A stretch of DNA of 64,000 nt from Methanoregulaceae archaeon (GTDB taxonomy: Archaea; Halobacteriota; Methanomicrobia; Methanomicrobiales; Methanospirillaceae), in assembly GCA_015660965.1 (NCBI GenBank), contig JACTVG010000001.1, positions 186,001 to 250,000 on the forward strand, read 5' to 3'. Positions 35,289-44,818 of this stretch are shown in pieces. The first letter of the stretch is position 1, and every line of letters begins with the position of its first letter. The position numbers and the translations under genes were made by a program. Below the pieces are notes generated by a model. That model searched no databases and was not told the DNA's origin. It saw nothing but the letters and a program-made list of their open reading frames with translations.

Positions 35289-36872
35289 ATGGATGATCCC
35301 GAGCTACGTAGTAATGAATCTGTTATTCTAAAAACCCAAAATGTTTTTGTTAAATCCTTACCGTTTGAAGCGATTCTCACGAATAAACGGATCATCCTTG
35401 TTGATCGTAATAATAACTTGATCCCACCAAAGGACGTTTTACTTGCGACGATACGAGATTTCGAATCCGGTGAGAACGCGATCCGTGATCCTATTATTAC
35501 TCTTTCAATCATTACCAACACCGGCGATACTCGTCAGATGGTTCTTACTTTCTCTCGGCAGGCTGGAGGAAATAGGAAAAGGGACCGTGATGAGTGGTTA
35601 AAATTATTGCGAGGGAATACATCCTCCTCACTTGTAAAGGCAATCCGCAAAGTGGTTCCCTCTTTAGATTTTGAACCAAAGAAAAAGTTGACATCGCCAC
35701 CACCCTCACAGATCGACCTGAAAAGCAAACCTGTTCCAAAAAAAGAGATCGAGGGAGCCCAACCGATTAAAAAGATTGTTGATACAAGTTCTGTTCAACC
35801 TAACTCAATGGAGACAACATCTCTGCTGCATGGTTCATTCTGTTCGCGATGCGGGAACCATATTGCACCAGAATCTCTATTTTGTAATAAATGTGGTACA
35901 AAAATCATGATCCCCGGTCAAAACGTTAATAGAGATAGTACCTCACAGCCAACGGGTCAATCTATTCAAAGAATAACCGTACCTCAATCAGTTCATGAAA
36001 AGCGATCACTCAATGAGGAAATACGTTCGATTGAACCTTTGATTGAAGGGTCTGTACCAAGATCACAGCCGGCACCTGTAATAAAGTCTCAGACTATTCC
36101 TACACCCTCAACAACACCGCCAGATTCCATTGATCAGGAATTAATCTCAAAGTCAACCAAAAAGAAACAACCACCGCATAAAACCCGTTCCATCTTCCCG
36201 CAAATTTTCCCTCGTAAAAAGATCCAAAAGAAAGCCCCTTCTGAGACCCCTCTATCCCCGGCTCCAAAGAAAACAACTCCTTTTAGTTCACGTCGAAAAA
36301 AGTACATTGCAGTTGCAGTTATTGCCATAGTTATAATTGCAATCATTTTTGGGGTGTTCTTGTATGGAAAATTCCCCAAGGGCACATTTGGAAATTTGAG
36401 TAGTTTTGGGAACGCTCAACCAGAAACAACCACGCCACATCAAATTGCGGGCCCCCTCGTCATCGTTCCTCAATCCACGACGATAATTCCCCCACCCCCA
36501 ACGGGTGTGTGGGTTAGGGTTGATTATATTGGTAGTTGGAAAGGATCTTACGGAAAAGTTGGGGCGCTTCAATCTGTAGTTGATTCTGGTTTACGTCAGT
36601 ATCAAATTGAGAGTCCTAATGGAACAATAAAGGCATCAATCCAAAAACAAGATGGATCAAATCACGAGTTAGTGGTGGAGATTTATAAAAACGGTGTGGT
36701 AGTTAAACAAGGTACAACTTCTGCTCCGCAAGGGTCTGTTGATATTTCCATCGATTTGACAAATGCCATACCATCAATCACCACAACAATTGTACAAAAA
36801 ACGGTTAATTCGACGACTACGGCTACAACCAAACCCACTACAGTTCCATTAACAACTACTTCTCACTCATAA
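35289..36872 (+). CDS. Zinc-ribbon, PH-like, single-pass membrane protein
   Basis: The 527-residue protein has an N-terminal PH-like domain (about 1-110; VFVKSLPFEAILTNKRIILVD). Then come a linker and a zinc ribbon with FCSRCGNHIAPESLFCNKCG (about 189-208). A long Pro/Ser/Lys-rich disordered region and a transmembrane helix (KYIAVAVIAIVIIAIIFGVF, about 340-360) follow. The outer C-terminal domain (WVRVDYIGSWKGSYG) resembles beta domains of archaeal surface proteins, and a Thr-rich tail ends it. Function unknown; the layout suggests a membrane sensor or scaffold. Confidence 0.8.
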   Translation: MDDPELRSNESVILKTQNVFVKSLPFEAILTNKRIILVDRNNNLIPPKDVLLATIRDFESGENAIRDPIITLSIITNTGDTRQMVLTFSRQAGGNRKRDRDEWLKLLRGNTSSSLVKAIRKVVPSLDFEPKKKLTSPPPSQIDLKSKPVPKKEIEGAQPIKKIVDTSSVQPNSMETTSLLHGSFCSRCGNHIAPESLFCNKCGTKIMIPGQNVNRDSTSQPTGQSIQRITVPQSVHEKRSLNEEIRSIEPLIEGSVPRSQPAPVIKSQTIPTPSTTPPDSIDQELISKSTKKKQPPHKTRSIFPQIFPRKKIQKKAPSETPLSPAPKKTTPFSSRRKKYIAVAVIAIVIIAIIFGVFLYGKFPKGTFGNLSSFGNAQPETTTPHQIAGPLVIVPQSTTIIPPPPTGVWVRVDYIGSWKGSYGKVGALQSVVDSGLRQYQIESPNGTIKASIQKQDGSNHELVVEIYKNGVVVKQGTTSAPQGSVDISIDLTNAIPSITTTIVQKTVNSTTTATTKPTTVPLTTTSHS

Positions 36873-36917
36873 TTTTTTAATTAACAATTTTACAATTTTT
36901 GGTCAAAAAAATTGATT

Positions 36918-37844
36918 TTATTTCTTTTTGTCCTGTTCGATTAAGGATATTACTGTTGATGGTTTCTTACCTTTTTTCCAGCGATAGATTCCATAAGCAA
37001 CCCCGCCTATAACAATGAGTGGCAGTAATGTTAACAGAAGGATAATGATGGTATCGATCATGCCCAAGAACCCAGCGATTCCATCATTGATTGCGGAAAT
37101 AAAACTGTGTCCTGTCTCTCCTCCAACAGGCTCCGGCTCCTGCAAAGTGACCGTAATGGTGGAAAGGTCAATTCTGCTATTAAGGTATCGCATCCTCCCC
37201 TCAATCCGGTCGAGTTCCACTTGCACTCGTTCTATTTGTTCCTGAACCTTAAGGATATCCTCCACCTTATCGCTTTTTGCCATTATTCGATTATAGGCAT
37301 CAAGTTGGTTTTGATAGGCGGTCTTCTGAGCTGTAAGATCAACATATTCCTCGGTAACATCCTCCCCCTGAGTGGATACCGACTTCACTGTGCCAATTGC
37401 CTTAACACCTTCAAGTGTGTTTTCGAATGCCGATTGTGGGACACGGAGAACGACAGTTGCAGTTAGTTGGTTATTATAGTTTTTCTGGAGATTTGATGAG
37501 GAAAGATAGCCTCCTTTTTGCAACGCAAGTGTCTTTAATACTTCAACGGATGCAGTAACGTCCTTTACTTCAATCGTCGCTTGAGCCGTTTTTATGATTT
37601 TGGTTTCAATTCCCGATCCTGGTATTCCACTGGTACTATCAGACTGCTGAGATGCAGAGACCGGCGCAGGTATTGAAGAACCCCCATTCGATTTTTCCAG
37701 ACTAAGTGTCTGTCCGGTTCGATCCAATGCATTTCCAGGAGATGCCGTTTTTTGCCCTGGTAATATATTTTCTCCAATTCCCATGCACCCTGTGGCTGCA
37801 ACTAGACAGACAACAATGATCAGCGCAAATGCAATGTTTTTCAT
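36918..37844 (-). CDS. DUF4349 lipoprotein
   Basis: The 308-residue protein has a lipoprotein signal (FALIIVVCLVAATGCMG). The DUF4349 domain follows: KIIKTAQATIEVKDV, a first beta region VVLRVPQSAFE, then a long coiled coil EDILKVQEQIERVQVELDRI. A C-terminal membrane helix (IIILLLTLLPLIVIGGVAYG) and a basic tail close it. The molecular role of DUF4349 is unknown. It is convergent with the zinc-ribbon membrane protein gene. Confidence 0.85.
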   Translation of the reverse strand: MKNIAFALIIVVCLVAATGCMGIGENILPGQKTASPGNALDRTGQTLSLEKSNGGSSIPAPVSASQQSDSTSGIPGSGIETKIIKTAQATIEVKDVTASVEVLKTLALQKGGYLSSSNLQKNYNNQLTATVVLRVPQSAFENTLEGVKAIGTVKSVSTQGEDVTEEYVDLTAQKTAYQNQLDAYNRIMAKSDKVEDILKVQEQIERVQVELDRIEGRMRYLNSRIDLSTITVTLQEPEPVGGETGHSFISAINDGIAGFLGMIDTIIILLLTLLPLIVIGGVAYGIYRWKKGKKPSTVISLIEQDKKK

Positions 37845-38031
37845 AGAAAAACATCAGGCACAGAAATATATATTTTAATCGTAAACTACGAAGAATTTCG
37901 CAGTTATTCAACAAATTATACGTGGAATTGCACGATAATCTTTTTTTGTGTTTTTTTATTGTTAAAAGCAATTTTGATATAAGTGATCTGGCTTAAATAA
38001 GAGCGGACAAGATTACCTGTGGAGATAGATA

Positions 38032-38634
38032 ATGGCAGATGTTAATGTGCCTCCGAAACCTGACGGGGCAGAGGAAATTGAAAAGGAAGGTCTTGAGGGA
38101 ATTGTTCGCGCCTTACGTAACAGTACTGATCCACAAATAAGGCAATATGCTGCATACCTTCTCGGGCAAGCAAAAAACCCACGTGCCATTCAACCACTCA
38201 TAGAAGCACTTGGTGACTTTGATAAGGCTGTGCGGGAACAAGCAACCCTTGCGCTCTCATCAATTGGAAAAGCGGCTATTGAGCCGCTTGCTGCTGCAAT
38301 GAAAGAGAAAAAATGGGAGACTCGTTATCGTGCAGTAGAGGCATTGGGTAAGATTGCTGATGAAAAGACTATTAAACCTCTTGTACAGGCACTGAAAGAT
38401 AACCGCGATCATGTGCGGTATATGGCAGCAAAAGGACTGCGTGAATTGGGAAATTCTGATGCAATCGAGCCGATGATTATCCTATTAAAAGATGAAAACA
38501 AGTATGTCAGGATGATGGCGGTTCGGGTTCTCGGTGCGATTGGGGGAGATAAAGCGAATTCTGCACTTACTAAAGCTTTTGAATCAGAAAAGGATGAAAA
38601 AGTAAAGGAAACCCTTTCTGAAGAAATTAAGTAA
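38032..38634 (+). CDS. HEAT-repeat (PBS-lyase-type) protein
   Basis: The 200-residue protein is built from about five 31-residue HEAT-like repeats, for example DPQIRQYAAYLLGQAKNPRA, KAVREQATLALSSIGKAAIE and NKYVRMMAVRVLGAIGGDKA. Such solenoids bind other proteins. Nothing in the neighbourhood names a partner. It is probably a single-gene transcript, convergent with metG. Confidence 0.85.
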   Translation: MADVNVPPKPDGAEEIEKEGLEGIVRALRNSTDPQIRQYAAYLLGQAKNPRAIQPLIEALGDFDKAVREQATLALSSIGKAAIEPLAAAMKEKKWETRYRAVEALGKIADEKTIKPLVQALKDNRDHVRYMAAKGLRELGNSDAIEPMIILLKDENKYVRMMAVRVLGAIGGDKANSALTKAFESEKDEKVKETLSEEIK

Positions 38635-38654
38635 TTGAAAAAATCTTTTTTAGA

Positions 38655-40643
38655 TTATCTAATTTTAGTCCCAGGTACAACATCCCTTAATGGTACTAAC
38701 AAAGAAGCAGCATCTCCTGCAGCAAGAATCATACCGTTACTTTCTACGCCGAATATTTTTACCGGTGCAAGATTCGTAAGGACAACAACATCTCTTCCGA
38801 CAATTTCCTCAGGCTTGTAAAATTGTTGCAACCCTGCAACAATCTGGCGCTTTTCGTTACCGATATCGACTTGAAGTTTGAGTAATTTATTTGATTTGGG
38901 AACCGGTTCTGCACCAAGTACTCGTCCGATCTTAATTTCCAATCTTTGAAAATCCTCAATTGATATAGTAGGTGCCTTTTCCATTTTCTTATTCGCCTCC
39001 GCGACACGTTTCTGAAGTAGAGCATCGAGCTCCGTGATCTGTGATTCCTCTATCTTGGCAAAAAGGGGCTTTGGAAGGGGGATACTGCGAGCTTTGATCT
39101 CAGTTATTGCTTCTGTGATAGAATGGGTAGCAATCGGATCGGTATTCCCTAACATCTCCCAGCAATCTTGGGCTTTTTCTGGCATGATAGGTTCAATAAG
39201 CAATGCAAGGGCCTTTAAAATTTGGGTGCAGTTTTTGATGACCGTCGATGCAAGTGTTTTATCGGTCTTAATAAGTTTCCATGGTGCATTACTTTGAATA
39301 TAGGTATTACCGAACGCCGCAAGATTCATCATTGTGTCGACTGCTCCCTTAAACTCGTACTCTTGCATGAATCCATCAACAGTTTTTAAGCACTTCTCAA
39401 TCTCGGTGGTAATTGCGGGGTCAATATCTCCTTCAGGAACTCCTCCAAACTCTTTATGAGCGAAAAATAGAGTTCGGTACACAAAGTTTCCGAAAATGTT
39501 TACAACCTCATTATTGATTCGTTCTCCAAACACCTTCCAAGAAAAGTTCAATTCTTTAGTGTGATTCGTATACGAAAGGAGATAGTAGCGAAGATAATCT
39601 GCGGGAAGACCTTTGTCAAGGTAATCCTCATTTGTCCAAACAACATATCCCCGTGTCTTACTGAACTTGTGGTCATCCACCTTTACCATGCCTGAAGCAA
39701 CTATCGCGTATGGAACACCATAACCTGCACCTTTCAGTAAAGCCGGCCAAAAGACGCAATGGTGGTAGATGATGTCTCCTCCAATAAAATGGATAACTCG
39801 ATTTTGACCACACCAAAAACGCTTCCAATCTTTGTCTTCTTTTTTCGCCCATTCCTCAGTAAATGCGATATATCCAATAGGAGCATCAACCCAGACATAG
39901 ACTACAAGATCATCGCGTCCGGGAAATTTCACCCCCCACTCAAGTGTGCGGGTAATACACCAATCATGCAGTTCTTCCTTGATCCAACCTATTGCATAGT
40001 TCCTCGCGTTTGAAGTACCTTTTACGGTTTCAAGGTAGGACAACAAGTATTCTTTGAATGCGGAAAGACGGAAAAAGTAGTGCTCTTGGTCGCGGAATTC
40101 AGCTTTTGTCCCACACACTTTGCATACGGGTTCCTTGATCTCACCAGGTTCAAGGTGTTTCCCACAACCTTGATCACATTCATCACCTCGAGCAAGAGTA
40201 CCGCAATGAGGGCAGATACCCTCGACGTATCGATCTGGCAAAAAGCGTTTGCACTTTATGCAATATGCCTGATACACAATCTGCTTAAAGACATACCCAT
40301 TGTTAATTAGAGCTTCAACAATCTCCGTTGTCCTCTTATGGTTGGTTGGATTATCGGTCATTCCAAAATGATCGAATATCACACCCATTCGTTTGAATGT
40401 TAGGTCAAAGTGCTGATGGTACTTCTCAGAGAGTTTACGTGGCGACACCCCAGCCTGTTCTGCAGAGACCACAATCGGCGTCCCATGGTTATCTGATCCA
40501 CTGATAAACACTACATCTTCACCCACCCGCCGCATATAGCGGACAAAGGCATCGGCGGGAATGTACGTTCGCAAGTGTCCGAGATGGCACGGTCCGTTCG
40601 TGTATGGTAGCCCGCAAGTGACAAGTAGCGGTGGAGAATTCAT
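38655..40643 (-). CDS. metG: Methionyl-tRNA synthetase
   Basis: The 662-residue enzyme charges tRNA-Met. The class I HIGH motif is HLGH (residues 20-23), the zinc knuckles have CIKCKRFLPDRYVEGICPHC and further CxxC pairs, and the KMSKS-type loop is KFSKTRG. A C-terminal tRNA-binding EMAP/OB domain (RLEIKIGRVLGAEPVPKSNK) is fused, as in most methanogens. The start is MNSPPLLVTCGLPYTNG. Confidence 0.96.
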   Translation of the reverse strand: MNSPPLLVTCGLPYTNGPCHLGHLRTYIPADAFVRYMRRVGEDVVFISGSDNHGTPIVVSAEQAGVSPRKLSEKYHQHFDLTFKRMGVIFDHFGMTDNPTNHKRTTEIVEALINNGYVFKQIVYQAYCIKCKRFLPDRYVEGICPHCGTLARGDECDQGCGKHLEPGEIKEPVCKVCGTKAEFRDQEHYFFRLSAFKEYLLSYLETVKGTSNARNYAIGWIKEELHDWCITRTLEWGVKFPGRDDLVVYVWVDAPIGYIAFTEEWAKKEDKDWKRFWCGQNRVIHFIGGDIIYHHCVFWPALLKGAGYGVPYAIVASGMVKVDDHKFSKTRGYVVWTNEDYLDKGLPADYLRYYLLSYTNHTKELNFSWKVFGERINNEVVNIFGNFVYRTLFFAHKEFGGVPEGDIDPAITTEIEKCLKTVDGFMQEYEFKGAVDTMMNLAAFGNTYIQSNAPWKLIKTDKTLASTVIKNCTQILKALALLIEPIMPEKAQDCWEMLGNTDPIATHSITEAITEIKARSIPLPKPLFAKIEESQITELDALLQKRVAEANKKMEKAPTISIEDFQRLEIKIGRVLGAEPVPKSNKLLKLQVDIGNEKRQIVAGLQQFYKPEEIVGRDVVVLTNLAPVKIFGVESNGMILAAGDAASLLVPLRDVVPGTKIR

Positions 40644-40683
40644 TAGTAGTTTTTAGGTGCCGATACGTTATAATTCATATACT

Positions 40684-41475
40684 ATGGGGAAACGGCTGAA
40701 ATTAGAGACACGGGCATTGGGTTCGGAACTTGATATGCCAAATATTGCTACACTTGCGCAATGGGTTGTTAACCACCGCGGAACTTCGGGCGACCTGATC
40801 AATTATTGGCTTGAAGAGTCGCTTGCTCCACAGATCTCCGCAGGGATTACGATTCCTTGTGCGGGGGGGATATTCTACAAAGATCGGATAATAGATTGTT
40901 TAATGGGGCTCAAAGAGGGAATTGTTAGAGATGAAATTTGGATAAATACCGAATCTATCGTTTATGATGCCATTAGTATAGAGGGACAAAAAAAGGGAGT
41001 ATGGTTTGCAATCCCCGCCCCCCACACTCTAGGGATCACTGATGCTTATTATAATGATGAGGACGAATGGTGTGAAGCAATTGCAGGAATATACCGAACA
41101 CTTATGCGTTCGATGCGAGATGTTGGTATTGCAGGGCACGTACTTATCTGTCAAGAAGCATATGAGGCGGAGGTTGAAGCGCTTGCTCGTCAAAAAGTTT
41201 TTTTCTTTCATCCTGAGCCTAACAAAGAGATTTTGTTAAATATCATGGAATCGCAGAATCGGATCGCAGTGAATATCGAAAATCTTGATATGGTGTTAAA
41301 TCTTGCCAATGAATCTGGTCTCAAACAGTTAATTGTGGTGGATGCAGACGAGGAATCAATTGAGCGCACACTTTCGCATTTAGATCCAGACCAAGTTATG
41401 GTAGGTGGATATTGTACGAATAAGTGTGAAACGTACTGGGAGTCTCTTGTGGCATCTGCGACGTATCTAAAATAA
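40684..41475 (+). CDS. Uncharacterised protein, 263 aa
   Basis: The protein starts MGKRLKLETRALGSELDMP. It contains ISAGITIPCAGGIFYKD, a central VWFAIPAPHTLGITDAYYND segment and an end region NIENLDMVLNLANESGLKQL. The alternation of strands and helices suggests an alpha/beta (possibly barrel) fold. I do not recognise the family. ATG at 40684 is preferred over GTG at 40657 because it leaves room for a promoter between this gene and divergent metG; little leader is left, so it may be leaderless. Confidence 0.7.
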   Translation: MGKRLKLETRALGSELDMPNIATLAQWVVNHRGTSGDLINYWLEESLAPQISAGITIPCAGGIFYKDRIIDCLMGLKEGIVRDEIWINTESIVYDAISIEGQKKGVWFAIPAPHTLGITDAYYNDEDEWCEAIAGIYRTLMRSMRDVGIAGHVLICQEAYEAEVEALARQKVFFFHPEPNKEILLNIMESQNRIAVNIENLDMVLNLANESGLKQLIVVDADEESIERTLSHLDPDQVMVGGYCTNKCETYWESLVASATYLK

Positions 41476-41496
41476 ACAAATTAAATATTATGACTT

Positions 41497-42465
41497 TTAT
41501 TTCGATTCCGCAACTTTAACAAAAATATTGAAATACTTGCTCTTTTTGAACAGCCAGAACGCGAATCGTTCTAAAACCGTGAAATTGAAAGAACCGCCTG
41601 CTGCGTTGGGGTGACCGCCGCCAGAAAACTCTCTTGCAATTAGGTGACTGATTTGAGGTACTGAACGTAGCGAAAACCTACCATCCTTACCGATAATCAC
41701 CTCAATATCGGTTTTTCTCTTGTCTCTGATAAAGTGGGCCGTCTCGCTTGGATATCCGTACAAAGGGGCGAACGCTATTCGATATTTTGTACCCACAATG
41801 GTAGTGTGCCTAAGGCTGCGGCTCATCATCGACAACATTTCAGCTTTGATTTCAGCAGATTCTTTTTCGATCAGCTCATCTGTGAATTTACCTTTGACAA
41901 GGCAATCGCGGACATGCTCTCGATTCTTCTTCCGTTGAAGTACCTGCCCAAGTATTGCAGATCTGGGGTCATCATGCTTCCACAAATCGTAGTCACAGAC
42001 TACTCGAGCAATCTCTGCAGTAACTTTATCATCAGGTATAAGGTCACGAGCTACGATCCCAGTGGCACAGGTCGTAGTATCGATTCTGAGTAATGAGACT
42101 TCTTTTCTGACTCGTTCAATCTCATTATCCTTCCATCGGTGATGATCTCGCCATTCAATAATCCATCCATTTGCACGTGCACGGCTTGCAATATGTTCGG
42201 TTTCTTGATGATATCCCAAATCAGTGATCGAAAGTAAATCTCCCTTTCCTTCGCAGGAAGCAACTGAAGAAAAGATATTAGGGAACTTTCCAACTGAGCT
42301 CCAAATGGTGAAAATATCATCACCGAATTTTTTACGATGAATGGCATCTGCTCCGACAGCATCTAAGTCATTGTGTGTAATGTGGACGACATGGGTGTTA
42401 CGTGAAGTAACTGCATCAGTTAAGCTTGTTTGATCACCTTTAATCAGTAGCAGTGGGAGTGACAT
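41497..42465 (-). CDS. DHH-family phosphoesterase (NrnA-like)
   Basis: The 322-residue protein has DHH-family motifs: HITHNDLDAVGADA (motif I), SITDLGYHQ (II), the WRDHHRW variant of the DHH triad (III), CDYD (IV) and the DHHA1 glycine motif EFSGGGHPNAAGGSF. Related proteins hydrolyse short oligoribonucleotides, pAp or cyclic dinucleotides. The exact substrate is not deducible. It is distinct from the larger RecJ-like gene at 23902. Confidence 0.85.
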   Translation of the reverse strand: MSLPLLLIKGDQTSLTDAVTSRNTHVVHITHNDLDAVGADAIHRKKFGDDIFTIWSSVGKFPNIFSSVASCEGKGDLLSITDLGYHQETEHIASRARANGWIIEWRDHHRWKDNEIERVRKEVSLLRIDTTTCATGIVARDLIPDDKVTAEIARVVCDYDLWKHDDPRSAILGQVLQRKKNREHVRDCLVKGKFTDELIEKESAEIKAEMLSMMSRSLRHTTIVGTKYRIAFAPLYGYPSETAHFIRDKRKTDIEVIIGKDGRFSLRSVPQISHLIAREFSGGGHPNAAGGSFNFTVLERFAFWLFKKSKYFNIFVKVAESK

Positions 42466-42577
42466 TTGTAAGCATTATTATCGTATTCGTGGCAGATAAA
42501 AAGGAACGGTCACTAGATATCCCCTCGTTATAATAACATATCATTTATTACACAACAGAAACAACATTTGTATTCCT

Positions 42578-42651
42578 GCCTCAGTAGCTCAGACTGGGAG
42601 AGCGCCAGACTGAAGATCTGGTTGTCCCCGGTTCAAATCCGGGCTGAGGCA
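42578..42651 (+). tRNA. tRNA-Phe (anticodon GAA)
   Basis: Acceptor arms GCCTCAG and CTGAGGC pair perfectly, with discriminator A and no CCA. The stem CCAGA/TCTGG encloses CTGAAGA, anticodon GAA. Length 74 nt. Confidence 0.96.
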
Positions 42652-42655
42652 TCTA

Positions 42656-42663
42656 TTTTTTTT
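42656..42663 (+). terminator. T-run terminator after tRNA-Phe
   Basis: An uninterrupted run of eight T residues starts 5 nt after the end of the tRNA-Phe gene. Confidence 0.6.
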
Positions 42664-42754
42664 AAGTTCTGAATTAATATCGATTTCATTAAGTTATTCA
42701 AAAAGATACAGACGTGTATAGTCAATTCTTACTTTTGGACCGTGAGGGCATTCG

Positions 42755-43387
42755 ATGAGCGGAATAATTGAACTTTTTCTTCTTGGATTCTTCGTTGGAC
42801 TCACCGGGGCTCTTGCCCCTGGACCGACACTGATTGCAACAATCAACGCATCCTTGAAAGGTGGATGGACTATGGGTCCACGTGTCACCCTAGGTCATGC
42901 AGTTGTTGAAATTGTAATGGTACTGCTCATTATTGCTGGTATAAGTGTATTGGTTGGAAAGTTTTCGTGGGTTATCACTGTAATTGGAGGTTTAGCTCTT
43001 ACGATTTTTGGTATCATCACGATTCTTGAAGGCCGTCATGCAAAGGTAGACGTGTCACAAGAGGACTCTTTAGGACTCGAGTCAAAGATGGTTGACCCAT
43101 TTCTTGCAGGTATTCTTACAAGTGTTTCAAATCCATATTTTTGGCTTTGGTGGCTAACCGTCGGAAGTGCGTTAATGATTGGTGCATTATCTGGGGGCGT
43201 ATCCACTGCCATTGCTTTTATTGGTGGACATTGGACTGCTGATTTGGGATGGTTTACATTGGTATCGGTAAGTATTCACAAGGGGAAATTTTTACTCGGT
43301 GAACGAGAATATCGGTGGACACTAACTATCTGTGGTATCTTTCTACTGATCTTTGGCGGTTATTATCTGACAACGCTATTGGGTTAG
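42755..43387 (+). CDS. LysE/RhtB-family exporter
   Basis: The 210-residue protein has six hydrophobic segments and the family N-terminus GFFVGLTGALAPGPTLIATI, then ILTSVSNPYFWLWWLTVGSA. LysE-type proteins export amino acids or other small molecules. The substrate here is unknown. The gene stands alone between tRNA-Phe and the YkgJ gene. Confidence 0.88.
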   Translation: MSGIIELFLLGFFVGLTGALAPGPTLIATINASLKGGWTMGPRVTLGHAVVEIVMVLLIIAGISVLVGKFSWVITVIGGLALTIFGIITILEGRHAKVDVSQEDSLGLESKMVDPFLAGILTSVSNPYFWLWWLTVGSALMIGALSGGVSTAIAFIGGHWTADLGWFTLVSVSIHKGKFLLGEREYRWTLTICGIFLLIFGGYYLTTLLG

Positions 43388-43470
43388 ATTTTTTCAATGA
43401 TTGAAAAATAATTCGGTGTCATAAATAGAGTAAGGGTTATTCAGAAGTACAGAGAATACTGCACTTACAC

Positions 43471-43884
43471 ATGGACAGAGAAGATGAGTGTGAAGAACCG
43501 TGCGAACGGTGCGGGCTCTGTTGTAAGATTTTTGGAGATGGGATCACTCCAACTATCACAAATCTTTATCGATGGTTGGAAAATGGGCGACATGACATCC
43601 TTCAATATTTCTCTGCTTGCAAGGAAGATGGAACGTGGGTTAATTGTTCAGATTTAAAGTTTGACGAGCTAGGTGACATTATCGTTACTGAGATGAGAGA
43701 CCCCATAACGCAAGACTATCTCCCAGTATGTCCATTTCTTCGTCGCTTCGGAAGAAGGAGATATCTTTGTGGGATCCATGATATAAAGCCAGAGATGTGC
43801 GGGAATTATAAACCTTGGATTTGGGGAGAGACTTATTTTAACCAATGCAAAGCATTGATCAAATTGAACCGAAAGAAACACTAA
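43471..43884 (+). CDS. YkgJ-family cysteine cluster protein
   Basis: The 137-residue protein has the conserved cysteine set of the family: CERCGLCCKIFG near the N-terminus, VCPFL, YLCGIHDIKPEMCGNY and a last Cys in YFNQCK. These are thought to bind zinc or an Fe-S cluster. Molecular function is unknown. Confidence 0.88.
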   Translation: MDREDECEEPCERCGLCCKIFGDGITPTITNLYRWLENGRHDILQYFSACKEDGTWVNCSDLKFDELGDIIVTEMRDPITQDYLPVCPFLRRFGRRRYLCGIHDIKPEMCGNYKPWIWGETYFNQCKALIKLNRKKH

Positions 43885-43992
43885 CCAATGTACTTGTCTA
43901 TTCGATGACGGAAGTAATTCGATTTTAAAAATTATTACAAAATCTACGAAATTCCAGTTGTTATTATAACCTGTAGGGTCAAAGGGTATTGC

Positions 43993-44673
43993 ATGCGCCC
44001 CCGTGTGGTTATTAATGTGGCTATGAGTTTAGATGGGAAACTCTCAACCCGAGAGCGCAAACAGGTGAAGATCTCGGGAAAGGAGGATTTTGAGCGGGTC
44101 GATAAGCTAAAAGCAAAAAGCGATGCTATAATGGTTGGTATTGGGACCGTTCTTGCTGACGATCCTTCATTAACAATAAAGTCAGATGAGCTAAAGCACA
44201 AGCGACTGGAAAAAGGACTCGAAGAGAACCCAGTCCGCGTTGTTGTAGATAGCGCCGCCCGTATCCCTTTAACCTCCTCTTTACTTTATAAGGGAAAGGG
44301 AAGGCGGGTAATCGCGGTTTCACGACGGGCAGACCCTCAAAAAGTTATTGAATTGAAAAAAATTGTAACGGTTATTGAAGGTGGAGAAACTGAAGTGGAT
44401 CTTGCTAGGTTACTCGATGAGTTGGGTGCAATGGGTGTGCATCAGCTAATGGTTGAAGGTGGAGGGACACTTATTTCAGGCTTGTTTGCTGCGAGACTAG
44501 TCGATGAAATTTATACATTTATTGGCAATCTTATCATAGGAGGAAAGGATGCACCGACACTTGCCGATGGGGAGGGGTTTGTGAGGGAAAATGATTTCTC
44601 CCGGCTTACGCTTCTAGAAGCGACTCAACTCGGTAAAGGGATTCTACTTCATTGGAAGGTTTCACCGCAATAA
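43993..44673 (+). CDS. 2,5-Diamino-6-(ribosylamino)-pyrimidinone 5'-phosphate reductase
   Basis: This RibD C-terminal-domain reductase (MJ0671 type) acts in archaeal riboflavin and F420-related pathways, reducing the ribosyl side chain with NAD(P)H before deamination. The 226-residue protein has VAMSLDGKLSTRERKQ, GTVLADDPSLT, RVVVDSAARIP and VEGGGTLISGLFAARLVDE. It lacks the deaminase domain of bacterial RibD, as expected in archaea. Confidence 0.9.
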   Translation: MRPRVVINVAMSLDGKLSTRERKQVKISGKEDFERVDKLKAKSDAIMVGIGTVLADDPSLTIKSDELKHKRLEKGLEENPVRVVVDSAARIPLTSSLLYKGKGRRVIAVSRRADPQKVIELKKIVTVIEGGETEVDLARLLDELGAMGVHQLMVEGGGTLISGLFAARLVDEIYTFIGNLIIGGKDAPTLADGEGFVRENDFSRLTLLEATQLGKGILLHWKVSPQ

Positions 44674-44818
44674 TCAACAAAATGAAATCTAGTTATTGAC
44701 TCATCCTTTTTTTATATCGTTAACATCAAATTTTTCAATAGATTTTATTTTGAGTTTTCTTATCACCATTAAATTTCATTAAAAATGCAATTTAAAAAGA
44801 GTTAATAATTAATCCCAA

